A stretch of DNA of 64,000 nt, taken from assembly GCF_900101605.1 (NCBI RefSeq), contig NZ_FMUR01000012.1, forward strand, positions 58,847 to 122,846. The letters run 5' to 3'. The translations under genes and the position numbers were made by a program. Shown here piece by piece: positions 45,415-54,877 of this stretch (the first letter of the stretch is position 1; the number at the start of each line of letters is the position of its first letter). Source of the stretch: Butyrivibrio hungatei (GTDB taxonomy: Bacteria; Bacillota; Clostridia; Lachnospirales; Lachnospiraceae). The notes under the pieces were generated by a model that saw only the letters and a list, made by a program, of their open reading frames with translations, ran no database searches and had not been told where the DNA came from.

Positions 45415-47406
45415 TCAAATCTTGAACTTCTGAACATAGGATGTAAGCATTTCTGATGTGTTAGCCAATTCATGGGAGTTGTCGGCTACATCCTGGCTGT
45501 TCTTGGTTATGCTGTTAGCCTGTTCAACCATTCTGCGGCTGGTCTCGAGGATTTCATCTGTACTTGCAGCCTGTTCTTCAGAGATAGCAGCAACATTGCT
45601 GGCAACATCATCAACCTTTTCAACATCTTTGATCATGAGCTCGATAAGTTCATTGGACTTTTCAATGTTCTGGTAGATCCTATCAAATGTCTGAACAGCA
45701 GTCTGAATAAGCTCGCTGTTTGTATCAATATTCTTTGCACTTGTCTGAGCCTGTGCGACAACACTGTCAATTGCTTTTCCTACATCATTGATCAGCTTGG
45801 CAATGCTATCTGCGCTGGAAGCTGAGTTCTGGGCAAGCTTTCCGATTTCAGTAGCAACAACAGCAAATCCCTTTCCGGATTCTCCGGCGCGTGCAGCTTC
45901 GATAGAAGCGTTCAAAGAAAGCAGATTTGTCTGTTCAGCAATCTCGCTGATAAGACCGACAATATTGGTGATTTCTTCAGACGCCTTACCAACTTCATTG
46001 ATGGAAGTGACAAGGTCATCGTTGCTACTCTTGATATATTGCATTGCATCAGCAAGCTGTTCCATATCATTACGGCCTTTTTTACTGATTTCGACAGTTT
46101 CTTTCATGCTCTCATTGGCCTGATTTGAATTATCTCTTGTATCTGCAACTACCATTGCAAGAGTAGTTGCGCTCTGGGCAATCTCATTAACTGCAACAGC
46201 GAGCTGATCCACAGTAGAATTAAGATTCTTCATTGCTTCAGACTGTGACTGAGATGCTTCGTACATGCTCTTTGATACGGTGTCAGAGTTGTCAGACTGC
46301 TCTTTAAGCTTCTTGGACTCATCATTGATAACCGAGAGCATATTTCTCATTGAATAAACGAATTCGCTCACCTTATCGCTCATGAGACCGATCTCATCAT
46401 TGCCTTCGTGTCTGACATCAATAGTGAAGTCACCTGCTGACATATCTGTAATGTTCTTGGTGATTCCGCCAAGAGGTGCAATAACCTTGGTAACCATGAG
46501 ATTGATAAGTAAAACAATAAGTACGATTGCGATAACGCCTATCACGGCAAGCGTAGTAACAAGCTTTGTTACGTCTTTCATGATAGTGCTGTTATGGACA
46601 TACGAAATAAGAATCCAGTCTGTTCCGGATATTGGCTTAAATGCAACTACATTATTTGCAAGTGTGACTGTTGAGTAATTTCTTTCATTAACCTTTTTGG
46701 CTATAGCGGACATGAGGTTGTCGCTGTCACTTGTGTCAAGCTTGGTAGAAACCCTGTTTTTATCACGGTGTGCAAGGATAGTTTTGTCAGTGATGTCAAC
46801 AAGGAACGATGCAGCCTGATCCATCTTTACTTTTGAATTTACAATGATACTGATCTGGTCAAGAGAAAGATCGGCAGCCATGATCTTGAGTTCTCCGGAA
46901 CCGTCGTTGATTATACCTGAAGCGCTTATTACATTAGTTCCGTCAACATCCTTGTAGGTACTGCCATACACCATGTTTACACGTGTCATGCCTTGCTTGA
47001 ACCATTCTTGTTCTGTGACATTATCCGTGTTTTTGGTTGATTCTGAAGCTTTAAAAACTTTTCCGGCCTTGGTTGCGACATATGGTCCGTTTTTGCAATA
47101 CGGATTGAAACCATAATATGCGTCCATTATTGCGGATAATTCGGAATCCGATGGCTTATCTTTTTCAACAAGCTGTTTTACTGTGGAAAAATTTTGAAGA
47201 TTGTAATTGAGCCAGGCTTCGATATTGTCTGCCTGATTGGAAATAGAAGAATTTAGTGCTGATGTTGCCATTTGGGTCATGCTTCTGCTGGACAGATACC
47301 CTGAAATGAGCACCAAAATAAGAATGGTGGCAACTACGGCAGGGACTAAGAACAAAAGAAGCTTGTTTTTGATCTTTGCATGTCTCTTTCCATTTACTTT
47401 TTCCAT
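45415..47406 (-). CDS. Methyl-accepting chemotaxis protein with double Cache domain
   Basis: 663 residues. TM1 at about 16-38, an extracellular double-Cache ligand domain at about 40-278 ([33 protein letters not shown]), TM2 at about 281-304, HAMP at about 305-358, and a long cytoplasmic signalling domain with the hairpin-tip motif [20 protein letters not shown] and [15 protein letters not shown]. The receptor signals through CheA/CheW to flagella. It is the first gene of an operon with the sugar-binding lipoprotein, whose start codon lies 16 bp past its stop. Confidence 0.95.
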   Translation of the reverse strand: MEKVNGKRHAKIKNKLLLFLVPAVVATILILVLISGYLSSRSMTQMATSALNSSISNQADNIEAWLNYNLQNFSTVKQLVEKDKPSDSELSAIMDAYYGFNPYCKNGPYVATKAGKVFKASESTKNTDNVTEQEWFKQGMTRVNMVYGSTYKDVDGTNVISASGIINDGSGELKIMAADLSLDQISIIVNSKVKMDQAASFLVDITDKTILAHRDKNRVSTKLDTSDSDNLMSAIAKKVNERNYSTVTLANNVVAFKPISGTDWILISYVHNSTIMKDVTKLVTTLAVIGVIAIVLIVLLINLMVTKVIAPLGGITKNITDMSAGDFTIDVRHEGNDEIGLMSDKVSEFVYSMRNMLSVINDESKKLKEQSDNSDTVSKSMYEASQSQSEAMKNLNSTVDQLAVAVNEIAQSATTLAMVVADTRDNSNQANESMKETVEISKKGRNDMEQLADAMQYIKSSNDDLVTSINEVGKASEEITNIVGLISEIAEQTNLLSLNASIEAARAGESGKGFAVVATEIGKLAQNSASSADSIAKLINDVGKAIDSVVAQAQTSAKNIDTNSELIQTAVQTFDRIYQNIEKSNELIELMIKDVEKVDDVASNVAAISEEQAASTDEILETSRRMVEQANSITKNSQDVADNSHELANTSEMLTSYVQKFKI

Positions 47407-47507
47407 TAGAAAAATCTCCTTAAAATTATATAAAAACAGATTATATACAATATTTTACTATATTCTACGATTTTGTGTGCGAAATAATATAAAAACATTA
47501 AATTGTG

Positions 47508-48419
47508 TCATTTTTTCTTTTTTTCAAAGTGCTGGTAATCCTTGGAGGAATTCCAATTGCCGCCCCAAGAGAAACCGTGTTCTTTAAAAAGCTTATATGC
47601 AAGATCGTCTTTATCAATTTTATAAGGAAAATCAGCGTTTCTGTTTGCGTATTTTTCGCCGCCTGACGGTGCTATGACGGTCGCGCCGTTTTTGTATTTA
47701 ATTTGCGGATTATAAAGCGGATTTATATCTATGGCCAGTCCCTGAGCGTGTTTGGAGAGTTTGTGCCCGTTTCCGATAGGACGGTAGTTAAAGCACGAGG
47801 TGTTGTTTGCTTCCATAGATGTATTGTCATCTGCGCCAAATTCATCGATAAGTTTGATACTTTCGATTTGATAATCGTTTTCATACAGTTCGTGGAAAAT
47901 ATCCATGACATCGTCTGCTATTGCTTTATTGCATATCATTTCACCAATCTGCGACGCGCCGTCGAAATCGATATAACTGATAACACAATATCTGAGATCG
48001 TCAAGCGGGATTTTGCAATCATGAGGATATGATACGTCTGTTATCTTTGATACAATCGAATCCGGAATATCCTCATAGTAAAAGCCTTCAGAGTACATGA
48101 CTCTCGTGTCATATACGTCCTTGTCGTAGGGGAGATCTTGAGCAAGGGTGACATCTGAATTGACCGATTCAGTCGATGATTCAGTTGCACTTAGTAATGC
48201 TTTGTCTGTAGCGGCATAAGAGGAAGAAGACGATTCCGATACGTCTGTCGATTCCTCGGAAGATGCGGAAGAAGCGGTATTTTCCTGTGTCTTTTCTGAT
48301 GAGTGGGAATTGGCATAATCTTCGAGAGTTTCGTGACCTGCAAGATGTCTTGCGGCGATTGCGCAAAAAATGATAACGCCCAAAAGAAGAATCAGATCTT
48401 TTACATATTTATTATTCAT
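47508..48419 (-). CDS. M15-family D-Ala-D-Ala carboxypeptidase-like protein
   Basis: 303 residues from the ATG at 48419 (GGAGA upstream). An N-terminal membrane anchor (about 8-27), a long Ser/Thr/Glu-rich linker (about 35-90), and a C-terminal M15C peptidase domain. The zinc ligands are visible: SKHAQGLAIDINP (His and Asp in the HxxxxxxD pattern) and YQHFE near the C-terminus. It has GFSWGGNW before the last His. Such enzymes trim peptidoglycan stem peptides at the cell surface. It is divergent from ecfA1 and separate from the chemoreceptor operon. Confidence 0.87.
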   Translation of the reverse strand: MNNKYVKDLILLLGVIIFCAIAARHLAGHETLEDYANSHSSEKTQENTASSASSEESTDVSESSSSSYAATDKALLSATESSTESVNSDVTLAQDLPYDKDVYDTRVMYSEGFYYEDIPDSIVSKITDVSYPHDCKIPLDDLRYCVISYIDFDGASQIGEMICNKAIADDVMDIFHELYENDYQIESIKLIDEFGADDNTSMEANNTSCFNYRPIGNGHKLSKHAQGLAIDINPLYNPQIKYKNGATVIAPSGGEKYANRNADFPYKIDKDDLAYKLFKEHGFSWGGNWNSSKDYQHFEKKKK

Positions 48420-48470
48420 TTTAAATATATCTCCGATGTTAATTTTATAAATCAATATTACCACATTTAT

Positions 48471-48478
48471 GCTATAAT
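48471..48478 (+). promoter_or_regulatory. Extended -10 promoter for ecfA1
   Basis: TATAAT (48473-48478) preceded by TG with one base between (TGCTATAAT). The -35 region is poor, as is common with extended -10 promoters. It lies 25 bp ahead of ecfA1. Confidence 0.5.
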
Positions 48479-48503
48479 ATTTCGATATGGTAGGTAAAAT
48501 GAG

Positions 48504-49352
48504 ATGATACGTACAGATAAGCTTGTTTTTGAATATATTAGAAGAGACGAAGAGGGAAATGTCGAGGGCATTACAAGGGCTGTCGATGATGTCAATATTG
48601 ATGTCAGACCGGGGCAGTTTATAGCTGTTCTTGGGCATAACGGCTCGGGCAAATCGACGCTTGCCAAGCATTTTAACGCTCTTTTATATCCTACAGATGG
48701 CGAAGTTATCGTAGACGGAATGAATACGAGAGACTCTGAGAAGATATGGGATATCAGGCAGGAGGCCGGAATGATCTTCCAGAATCCCGACAACCAGATA
48801 ATAGGACAGGTTGTCGAGGAAGATGTTGGATTTGGACCTGAAAACATGGGCGTTCCGACGGAGGAAATCTGGGAGCGAGTTGATGAGAGCCTCAGAGCTG
48901 TAAATATGCTTGATTTTAGGAAATCATCGCCAAATCATCTTTCGGGAGGACAGAAGCAGAGAGTTTCAATCGCCGGAGTCATAGCAATGCATCCTAAGTG
49001 CATTATTATGGATGAGCCTACAGCGATGCTCGATCCCAACGGAAGAAAAGACGTTATTAGGGCTGCCAGAGCGCTTAACAGCGTTGAGGGCATAACGGTC
49101 ATCCTGATAACACATTATATGGAAGAAGTTATCTACGCCGATAAAGTTTTTGTCATGGATAAGGGGCATGTTGAGATGCAGGGAACGCCTAAGGAGATCT
49201 TTTCACAGGTTGACAAGCTCAAAGAGCTGAGACTTGGTGTTCCGCAGGTTACTCTTTTGGCACACGAACTTAAAAAGAGCGGATTGCCGCTTCCTGACGG
49301 AATCCTCACAAAGGAAGAGTTTGTTGAGGAACTTAAGAAATTAAAGAGATAA
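48504..49352 (+). CDS. ecfA1: ECF transporter ATPase EcfA1
   Basis: 282 residues. The ATPase of the energy-coupling factor module shared by several vitamin-specific S components. Walker A GHNGSGKST near residue 45, Q-loop FQNPDNQ near 92, ABC signature LSGGQKQR and Walker B CIIMDEPTAML are intact. It lies 13 bp ahead of ecfA2 in the standard ecfA1-ecfA2-ecfT order. No S component is in the window, so this is the shared module. Confidence 0.96.
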   Translation: MIRTDKLVFEYIRRDEEGNVEGITRAVDDVNIDVRPGQFIAVLGHNGSGKSTLAKHFNALLYPTDGEVIVDGMNTRDSEKIWDIRQEAGMIFQNPDNQIIGQVVEEDVGFGPENMGVPTEEIWERVDESLRAVNMLDFRKSSPNHLSGGQKQRVSIAGVIAMHPKCIIMDEPTAMLDPNGRKDVIRAARALNSVEGITVILITHYMEEVIYADKVFVMDKGHVEMQGTPKEIFSQVDKLKELRLGVPQVTLLAHELKKSGLPLPDGILTKEEFVEELKKLKR

Positions 49353-49365
49353 TACGGAGAAAGAA

Positions 49366-50214
49366 ATGTCTATAATTCTCGACCATGTAAATTACATATA
49401 TGACGAAGATACCGCGATGGCGCATGCTGCATTGACGGATGTGAATATAAAGATTGACGCGGGCGAATTTATCGGGCTTATAGGACATACGGGATCCGGT
49501 AAATCTACGCTTATCCAGCATATGAACGGTCTGGTCAAGCCCACAAGCGGAACGGTTTATTTTGACGGAAAAGATATAAGTGATCCCGAGTTTGACAGAA
49601 AGGCATTGAGAGCTAAGGTTGGACTTGTTTTCCAATATCCGGAACACCAGCTTTTTGAAACGGATTGCTTTAAGGATGTATGTTTTGGGCCTAAGAATCT
49701 GGGACTTTCACAGAAAGAAGTAGAGCTTAGGGCTTATGAGGCTCTTAAACAGGTAGGCTTTGATGATGACTATTTTTATCAGTCACCGTTCGATCTTTCG
49801 GGCGGTCAAAAGAGACGAGTTGCAATAGCCGGCGTACTTGCCATGAAGCCCGAGATACTGATCCTTGATGAGCCTACAGCCGGTCTTGATCCGAAAGGCA
49901 GAGAGGATATTCTTGGTCTTATTAAGAAGCTTCACGACGAAGTAGGCATAACCATCATACTTGTAAGCCACAGCATGGATGATGTGGCAGATTATGTGGG
50001 CAGGATAATTGTTATGAACAAGGGAAAGGTTGTGTTTGACGATGTTCCGAAGGAAGTCTTCAGGCACAGACAGGAACTTGAGAGTATAGGGCTTGCCGCT
50101 CCGCAGGTTACATATGTTATGCAGGAACTGAAGGCTTCAGGATTTGATGTTGACATAGATGTCACAACGCTTGATGAAGCCAAGAACGAGATATTGAGAG
50201 TTTTTTCAAAATAA
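49366..50214 (+). CDS. ecfA2: ECF transporter ATPase EcfA2
   Basis: 282 residues. Walker A GHTGSGKST near residue 39, Q-loop FQYPEHQ, signature LSGGQKRR and Walker B ILILDEPTAGLD. It pairs with EcfA1 to form the heterodimeric nucleotide-binding part of the transporter. Co-transcribed with its neighbours. Confidence 0.96.
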   Translation: MSIILDHVNYIYDEDTAMAHAALTDVNIKIDAGEFIGLIGHTGSGKSTLIQHMNGLVKPTSGTVYFDGKDISDPEFDRKALRAKVGLVFQYPEHQLFETDCFKDVCFGPKNLGLSQKEVELRAYEALKQVGFDDDYFYQSPFDLSGGQKRRVAIAGVLAMKPEILILDEPTAGLDPKGREDILGLIKKLHDEVGITIILVSHSMDDVADYVGRIIVMNKGKVVFDDVPKEVFRHRQELESIGLAAPQVTYVMQELKASGFDVDIDVTTLDEAKNEILRVFSK

Positions 50215-50233
50215 ATATGTGTAAGGCAAAAAG

Positions 50234-51037
50234 ATGCTTAGAGATATTACATTAGGACAATATTACAGAACTGAATCAATAATACATAAGCTTGATCCGC
50301 GGGTTAAGATAGTAGGCACGTTCGTATTTCTTGTGGCTATTTTTATGGTAAACAACGCGATAGGGTATGCTATTGCGGGATTGTTTCTTGCCATGAACAT
50401 TAAACTGTCTAATGTTCCGGTTAGATTTATTTTTAGGGGAATGAGATCAATCTTTTTACTGCTCATGATCTCTGTGCTGTTTAATCTGTTCCTGACGCCC
50501 GGAGATCCGATGTTTACCGTTTGGAAGATTAAAGTTACAAAAGAAGGCCTTAAACTTGCAGCAAAGATGGCTGTAAGACTGGTATTTCTGATTACGGGAT
50601 CGTCGCTTATGACACTTACTACGACGCCCAATAACCTGACTGACGGACTTGAGAGTATACTTAAGCCGCTTAAACTGGTGCATGTTCCGGTACATGAGAT
50701 TTCAATGATGATGTCGATCGCGCTTAGATTTATTCCTATCTTGCTCGAAGAAACAGACAAGATCATGAAAGCTCAGATGGCGAGATGTGCGGACTTTGAG
50801 AGCGGATCGATCATAAACAGGGCAAAAAATATGGTGCCTCTTTTAGTGCCGCTTTTTATATCGGCGTTCAGAAGAGCGATGGATCTTGCAATGGCAATGG
50901 AAGCAAGGTGTTATCGCGGCGGCGAGGGCAGAACCAAGATGAAGCCGCTTGTTTATCATAAGGAAGACAAGGTGGCATATGTTGTGCTTGTTCTTTTCCT
51001 TATAATATGTGTTGCGGTTGGAAGAATGAAATTCTGA
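50234..51037 (+). CDS. ecfT: ECF transporter transmembrane subunit EcfT
   Basis: 267 residues with about five to six membrane helices. LGQYYRTESIIHKLDPRVK at the N-terminus and the coupling-helix motifs with the Ala-Arg-Gly/Cys type signature (AQMARCADFES and AMEARCYRGGEGR) that contact the two ATPases. It transmits ATP hydrolysis to the S component. Gene ends 14 bp before truA. Confidence 0.95.
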   Translation: MLRDITLGQYYRTESIIHKLDPRVKIVGTFVFLVAIFMVNNAIGYAIAGLFLAMNIKLSNVPVRFIFRGMRSIFLLLMISVLFNLFLTPGDPMFTVWKIKVTKEGLKLAAKMAVRLVFLITGSSLMTLTTTPNNLTDGLESILKPLKLVHVPVHEISMMMSIALRFIPILLEETDKIMKAQMARCADFESGSIINRAKNMVPLLVPLFISAFRRAMDLAMAMEARCYRGGEGRTKMKPLVYHKEDKVAYVVLVLFLIICVAVGRMKF

Positions 51038-51051
51038 GAGATGATAAGGAT

Positions 51052-51819
51052 ATGGCAAAAAAGCGCAGAATAATGCTGACAGTTTCATATGATGGCACAA
51101 ATTACAGCGGATGGGCGCTTCAAAGTTCAACTCCTAATACGGTCGAAGGTGTTCTGAACAGGGCAATTCATGGTCTTACGGGAGAGGATATTGCGGTAAT
51201 AGGCGCAAGTAGGACGGATGCGGGAGTCCATGCCTACGGAAATGTAGCTGTTTTTGATACCTGCTCGACGATTCCCGGAGACAGGTTTTCTTTTGCCCTT
51301 AATCATATACTTCCGGAGGACGTGCGCGTAGTTGAGTCCATGGAAGTTGCGCCGGAGTTTCATCCACGGCACTGTGATACCGAGAAAACGTATGAATATA
51401 GGGTTTTAAACACCAAGATGCCTGTTCCGATAAGGCGATTGTACACATATCATTTCAGTATGCCTCTTGATGAAGAAAAGATGCAGGAAGCGGCTGAGTA
51501 TCTTGTGGGAGAGCATGATTTTACCAGCTTTTGTAATGTTGAATCGCAGGCGGCCAGCCATGTAAGGACAATAAAAGATATTACGGTCACCCGAAACGGC
51601 GATGAAGTGATAATCAGTGTCACCGGCAACGGTTTCCTATATAATATGGTCCGCATAATCGCAGGTACGCTGATACTTGTGGGACGAGGGAAAAAAGAAC
51701 CTTCTGAAGTTAAACGTATGCTTGAGAGTAGAGATAGGAAGGCGGCCGGTCCGACAGCGCCACCGGAAGGGCTTTTTCTTATAAAATACAAATTCCTTGA
51801 TGGTGTTCCGACCGTATAA
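51052..51819 (+). CDS. truA: tRNA pseudouridine(38-40) synthase TruA
   Basis: 255 residues if it starts at ATG 51052; ATG 51073 (MLTVSYDG) is an alternative, since the AAGGA site sits very close to 51052. It isomerises uridines 38-40 of the tRNA anticodon arm. The catalytic Asp is in GASRTDAGVHAYG near residue 54, with YDGTNYSGWALQ at the N-terminus and NGFLYNMVRIIAGTLI near 195. Position after ecfT and before rplM is typical of Firmicutes. Confidence 0.95.
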   Translation: MAKKRRIMLTVSYDGTNYSGWALQSSTPNTVEGVLNRAIHGLTGEDIAVIGASRTDAGVHAYGNVAVFDTCSTIPGDRFSFALNHILPEDVRVVESMEVAPEFHPRHCDTEKTYEYRVLNTKMPVPIRRLYTYHFSMPLDEEKMQEAAEYLVGEHDFTSFCNVESQAASHVRTIKDITVTRNGDEVIISVTGNGFLYNMVRIIAGTLILVGRGKKEPSEVKRMLESRDRKAAGPTAPPEGLFLIKYKFLDGVPTV

Positions 51820-51894
51820 ACAGCGGACTTTTATAGTAAATTTGATCATATCTAAAATCTTTGTTTCAAGGCAGTTTGATTGATGCAAATGGTG

Positions 51895-51924
51895 TTGACA
51901 ATAAGACTGTATGCGATATATAAT
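51895..51924 (+). promoter_or_regulatory. Promoter of rplM-rpsI
   Basis: TTGACA (51895-51900), an 18-bp spacer and a perfect TATAAT (51919-51924). Both boxes are consensus; among the strongest promoters in the window. Confidence 0.9.
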
Positions 51925-51929
51925 ATCTT

Positions 51930-52078
51930 ACTGTGTGACGTCATGTCCACAATTAGGTGAAAATGTCATATTGTTGTCCCGGTAAGCTTCAATATGTACA
52001 TCATATATAATGTGAGAATCAGGTGAAGGGTTTTCACATAAGTAACCAATCAAGTAATTATTTACTGGAGGAAATACA
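51930..52078 (+). ncRNA. Leader of the rplM-rpsI transcript
   Basis: About 150 untranslated bases precede rplM. A small hairpin GTGAAG/TTTCAC lies at 52023-52037 near the ribosome binding site. L13 leaders of this position autoregulate the operon in other Firmicutes; whether this one matches that family needs a covariance search. Confidence 0.45.
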
Positions 52079-52507
52079 ATGAAAACTTATATGCCTAGTG
52101 CAACTACAGTTGAGAAGAAGTGGTATGTAGTTGATGCTACCGATATGACACTTGGACGTCTTGCTTCAAACGTAGCAAACGTTCTCAGAGGTAAGAACAA
52201 GCCCATCTATACTCCCAACATTGATACAGGTGATTATGTAATCGTAATCAATGCTGAGAAGATCAAGGTTTCCGGTAAGAAGCTTGATCAGAAGATGTAT
52301 TGGCATCACACAGAGTATGTTGGACATCACAAGGAGTTCTCACTCCGTCAGATGATCCAGGACAAGCCTGAAAGAGTTATCGAGCATGCCGTTAAGGGAA
52401 TGCTTCCTAAGGGCTCTCTTGGTAGAGAAATGTACACAAAGCTCCATGTATACGCAGGTGCAGAGCATCCACACGCAGCTCAGAAGCCTGAAGTATTAAC
52501 ATTTTAA
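52079..52507 (+). CDS. rplM: 50S ribosomal protein L13
   Basis: 142 residues, normal length. [40 protein letters not shown] and [20 protein letters not shown] are the family blocks. GGAGG precedes the ATG. Early 50S assembly protein. Confidence 0.98.
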   Translation: MKTYMPSATTVEKKWYVVDATDMTLGRLASNVANVLRGKNKPIYTPNIDTGDYVIVINAEKIKVSGKKLDQKMYWHHTEYVGHHKEFSLRQMIQDKPERVIEHAVKGMLPKGSLGREMYTKLHVYAGAEHPHAAQKPEVLTF

Positions 52508-52528
52508 TCGGAGAGGAGAATAGTAAAA

Positions 52529-52927
52529 ATGGCAAAGTCATCTAATTATTACGGAACAGGTAGAAGAAAGAAATCAATCGCTAGAGTATACCTTGTATCC
52601 GGAAATGGAAATATAACAATCAACAAGAGACCTATCGACGAGTATTTCGGACTTGAGACACTCAAGGTTATCGTTAGACAGCCCCTTGTTGCTACAGAGA
52701 CATCTGAGAAGTTCGATGTTGTAGTAACAGTTAGAGGTGGCGGCACAACAGGCCAGGCCGGTGCTATCAGACACGGTATCGCAAGAGCACTTCTTCAGGC
52801 TGACTCAGATGAGTACAGACCTGTACTTAAGAAGGCCGGATACCTTACAAGAGATCCTCGTATGAAGGAAAGAAAGAAGTACGGTTTGAAGAAAGCTCGT
52901 CGTGCTCCTCAGTTCTCAAAGAGATAA
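52529..52927 (+). CDS. rpsI: 30S ribosomal protein S9
   Basis: 132 residues. [16 protein letters not shown] start and the conserved tail [14 protein letters not shown], whose final Arg contacts P-site tRNA. The last codons (52911-52927) are part of a 19-bp sequence repeated at 62177 and 63434, so the gene's 3' end is the chromosomal attachment site of mobile elements. Integration leaves the reading frame and the C-terminal Arg intact. Confidence 0.98.
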   Translation: MAKSSNYYGTGRRKKSIARVYLVSGNGNITINKRPIDEYFGLETLKVIVRQPLVATETSEKFDVVVTVRGGGTTGQAGAIRHGIARALLQADSDEYRPVLKKAGYLTRDPRMKERKKYGLKKARRAPQFSKR

Positions 52928-52929
52928 TC
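52911..52929 (+). repeat. attL: 19-bp rpsI attachment repeat, copy 1
   Basis: AGTTCTCAAAGAGATAATC, spanning the last five codons and stop of rpsI plus two bases. Identical copies lie at 62177-62195 and 63434-63452. The left boundary of the inserted DNA. Confidence 0.9.
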
Positions 52930-52953
52930 TTTCGAGATTCAAAAAGAATTTAC

Positions 52954-52986
52954 AAACCTCAGAAACTCAGTGTTTCTGGGGTTTTT
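52954..52986 (+). terminator. Terminator after rpsI
   Basis: AAACCTCAGAAAC/GTTTCTGGGGTTT with a short loop and T-tract, 26 bp past the rpsI stop. It is on the element side of attL, so the element brought its own terminator and keeps rpsI insulated. Confidence 0.9.
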
Positions 52987-53038
52987 CTTTTATCTATAAT
53001 TGTATTCAGTTGTGGTGAAACGCAGAAAATTTTGTACC

Positions 53039-53070
53039 GTAAGCAGCGAGTAAACAGCAGGTAGACAGCA
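53039..53070 (+). repeat. Integrase arm-type direct repeats, left end
   Basis: Three direct repeats at 11-bp spacing: GTAAGCAGC (53039), GTAAACAGCA (53050) and GTAGACAGCA (53061). Related pairs occur near both right-hand attachment repeats. Spacing of one helical turn and position between att core and integrase gene fit arm-type binding sites of a lambda-like integrase. Confidence 0.6.
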
Positions 53071-53083
53071 AAATTATCAAGTC

Positions 53084-54136
53084 TTAGATTTTATTTATTG
53101 CTTCTACCAGAGACTGAATATCAAGGTGTGTGTACACTTTCTCTGTCAGAGACATTGCTCCGGAGTGTCCTACGATTTTCTTGATCATTGTAGGATCCAC
53201 ATGAGCTTCCGCCAGCATTGATATGCAGGTGTGCCTAGTATCATGAGGATTGTGCTCCATACCAAGGTTTTCTATTAGTGGTGTCCAGTAGCTGTCTTTA
53301 TAGTTCCTGTAGGTGAATTTTTTGTTGTCATCTGTGTGAAGAAGGTATTCACAGTCAGAGGATTCATACCAGGCTTTGTAGAATGGTAGAACCTTATCTG
53401 CTATAGGAACCTTTCTGATACCATTTTCAGTCTTACTTAGTATCACATCGAAATACTGTTCTTCAAGATGAACATTTTTCTTTTCCAAATCCAGTAGTTC
53501 AGATATTCTACAGCCGTTGTAAATCAGCATCAGTACTGTCTGGTAGAACGGATCATCCTTGAGTTCCCATAACCTGTCAATCTCAGCTTTTGAAAAGATA
53601 TCTCTCTCAACCTTGTTTGGATTTTTATCCTTATACTTGAGGATATCTACAAATTCGGAATAGTCCTTGTTACAGATATCGTTCTTAAGAGCGTAATCGT
53701 AAAGCTGATTGAAAAGGACTTTGATCTTACGAAGTGTAGGATAATTTTTTCCGCAGGTATCAATGACATTCTGAAGCTCTGCCAGCCTTATATCTCTAAA
53801 AGTTTTGTTGTAAAGGGTGCCACATACGTTATATGAGGCTGTATACCCATGCACATTGGATTTAGAGATGGTAGGATACTTTGCTTCAGACCAGGCATTA
53901 TATACGTCTGTGAATGTCATTTTGGCTGCTTTTGTATCAAATGGATTCTGATGATAATCTGATAGCATTTGCAATCCTTCCTGCTTGGTTTCAGCATATC
54001 CTATGACATTGTACGTCTGCTTTTTGGTACCTTTTTCCGGATCAATGGTCCATCCGGTGGTTATTCTTACCATATAGGGCTTTCTGCGTTTCCCGGACAT
54101 TTTCATAACACTTCCATATCCGTTTGGTAATTTCAA
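53084..54136 (-). CDS. Tyrosine site-specific integrase
   Basis: 350 residues with a TTG start at 54136, nine bases after AGGAGGT. N-terminal arm-binding region, SAM-like core-binding domain (about 70-165), catalytic domain from about 175. The catalytic residues are all present: Arg210 (NGCRISELL), Lys235 (LSKTENG), His298 and Arg301 (HDTRHT), His324 (VGHSG) and Tyr335 (VYTH). It catalyses integration and excision at rpsI. The gene faces attL, 155 bp away, as usual for integrative elements. It probably also acts on the second, integrase-less unit. Confidence 0.96.
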   Translation of the reverse strand: MKLPNGYGSVMKMSGKRRKPYMVRITTGWTIDPEKGTKKQTYNVIGYAETKQEGLQMLSDYHQNPFDTKAAKMTFTDVYNAWSEAKYPTISKSNVHGYTASYNVCGTLYNKTFRDIRLAELQNVIDTCGKNYPTLRKIKVLFNQLYDYALKNDICNKDYSEFVDILKYKDKNPNKVERDIFSKAEIDRLWELKDDPFYQTVLMLIYNGCRISELLDLEKKNVHLEEQYFDVILSKTENGIRKVPIADKVLPFYKAWYESSDCEYLLHTDDNKKFTYRNYKDSYWTPLIENLGMEHNPHDTRHTCISMLAEAHVDPTMIKKIVGHSGAMSLTEKVYTHLDIQSLVEAINKI

Positions 54137-54190
54137 GTATTATCGACCTCCTTTGATGCTCAGGTAATTTATGAAAAAGGGGATAGTCCC

Positions 54191-54718
54191 TTAATCACCT
54201 TTCTTATCGGGCAATGCTACATTTGCGTAGTATGCAAGTTCTGTTTCAAACCAGTGATTAAATCTATCTTCATTTGATAGGCCTTGTTCAAGGCTTTCTC
54301 GTTCATCTGCGTATCTTTCCAGAAAAAGGCAGAGATCTGCGTTGTTTTCTGCTATCTCATCGTTTCCCATGAATTTAAGGCTACAGCTCCACTCTTCAGT
54401 TTTTGGTGGGCGATTTACGTCTATATTGAAGTGAAGACCTGCTTTTTTATTTAATTCGTTTAGAACATAGAGGACATCTGAGAGAGTATCTAAAGTGATG
54501 TTCTTCTTCTGATATCCAATTAGTTCTGCTGGGGAGATATTAAGAATATTTGCGATCTCATTCAGTATACCTATTGAAGGTTCTATTTCACCGCTTTCAT
54601 ATTTCTGTACGGTACGCATAGTTTTGCCTAGCCTGTTAGCCAGTTCAGTCTGACTGAGGTGCTGAGCTTTGCGGGCCTGCTTAATTCTATTTCCAATATC
54701 AGATCTATTATTCATCAT
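54191..54718 (-). CDS. XRE-family repressor of the element
   Basis: 175 residues from the ATG at 54718 (AAGGAGGT upstream). The N-terminal helix-turn-helix (about 7-62) is clear: GNRIKQARKAQHLSQTELAN, GKTMRTVQKYESGEIEPS and ILNEIANILN. The C-terminal ~110 residues are acidic, with FLERYADERESLEQ, and not an S24 peptidase, so induction is not by LexA-type self-cleavage. It is divergent from the Xis-like gene, with palindromic sites between them, and so is the likely CI-like switch protein of the element. Confidence 0.9.
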   Translation of the reverse strand: MMNNRSDIGNRIKQARKAQHLSQTELANRLGKTMRTVQKYESGEIEPSIGILNEIANILNISPAELIGYQKKNITLDTLSDVLYVLNELNKKAGLHFNIDVNRPPKTEEWSCSLKFMGNDEIAENNADLCLFLERYADERESLEQGLSNEDRFNHWFETELAYYANVALPDKKGD

Positions 54719-54750
54719 ACTGACCTCCTTGTGTGAATTGTAACATGTAG

Positions 54751-54856
54751 TAATACGAATTGCAAGAACGTAATACGAATTATAAATACATATTTTGTGT
54801 TGACAAATGAATTACTAAGACGTATTATCAAAATACGAACTGATAATTCGTATTTT
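54751..54856. promoter_or_regulatory. Divergent operator region with five AATACGAA half-sites
   Basis: TAATACGAATT occurs at 54751-54761 and again exactly 20 bp on at 54771-54781. A perfect inverted repeat AAAATACGAA/TTCGTATTTT occupies 54830-54856, and a reversed half-site CGTATTA overlaps the -10 box at 54821-54827. Together they flank and overlap the rightward promoter, as expected for binding by the adjacent XRE repressor. Confidence 0.7.
54800..54828 (+). promoter_or_regulatory. Rightward promoter of the mobile element
   Basis: TTGACA (54800-54805), a 17-bp spacer and TATTAT (54823-54828). The -10 box overlaps a half-site of the XRE operator, so it should be repressed while the element is integrated. 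It drives the xis-like, repA-like and mob genes. Confidence 0.8.
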
Positions 54857-54877
54857 GAAAGAAGGGAGGTGAAAAGT

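Noticed and set aside
52911..52929. The 19-bp repeats as IS target duplications
   Set aside because: Too long for known IS duplications, located exactly at a gene 3' end, and bounded by a tyrosine integrase gene with arm-type repeats; attachment sites fit better.
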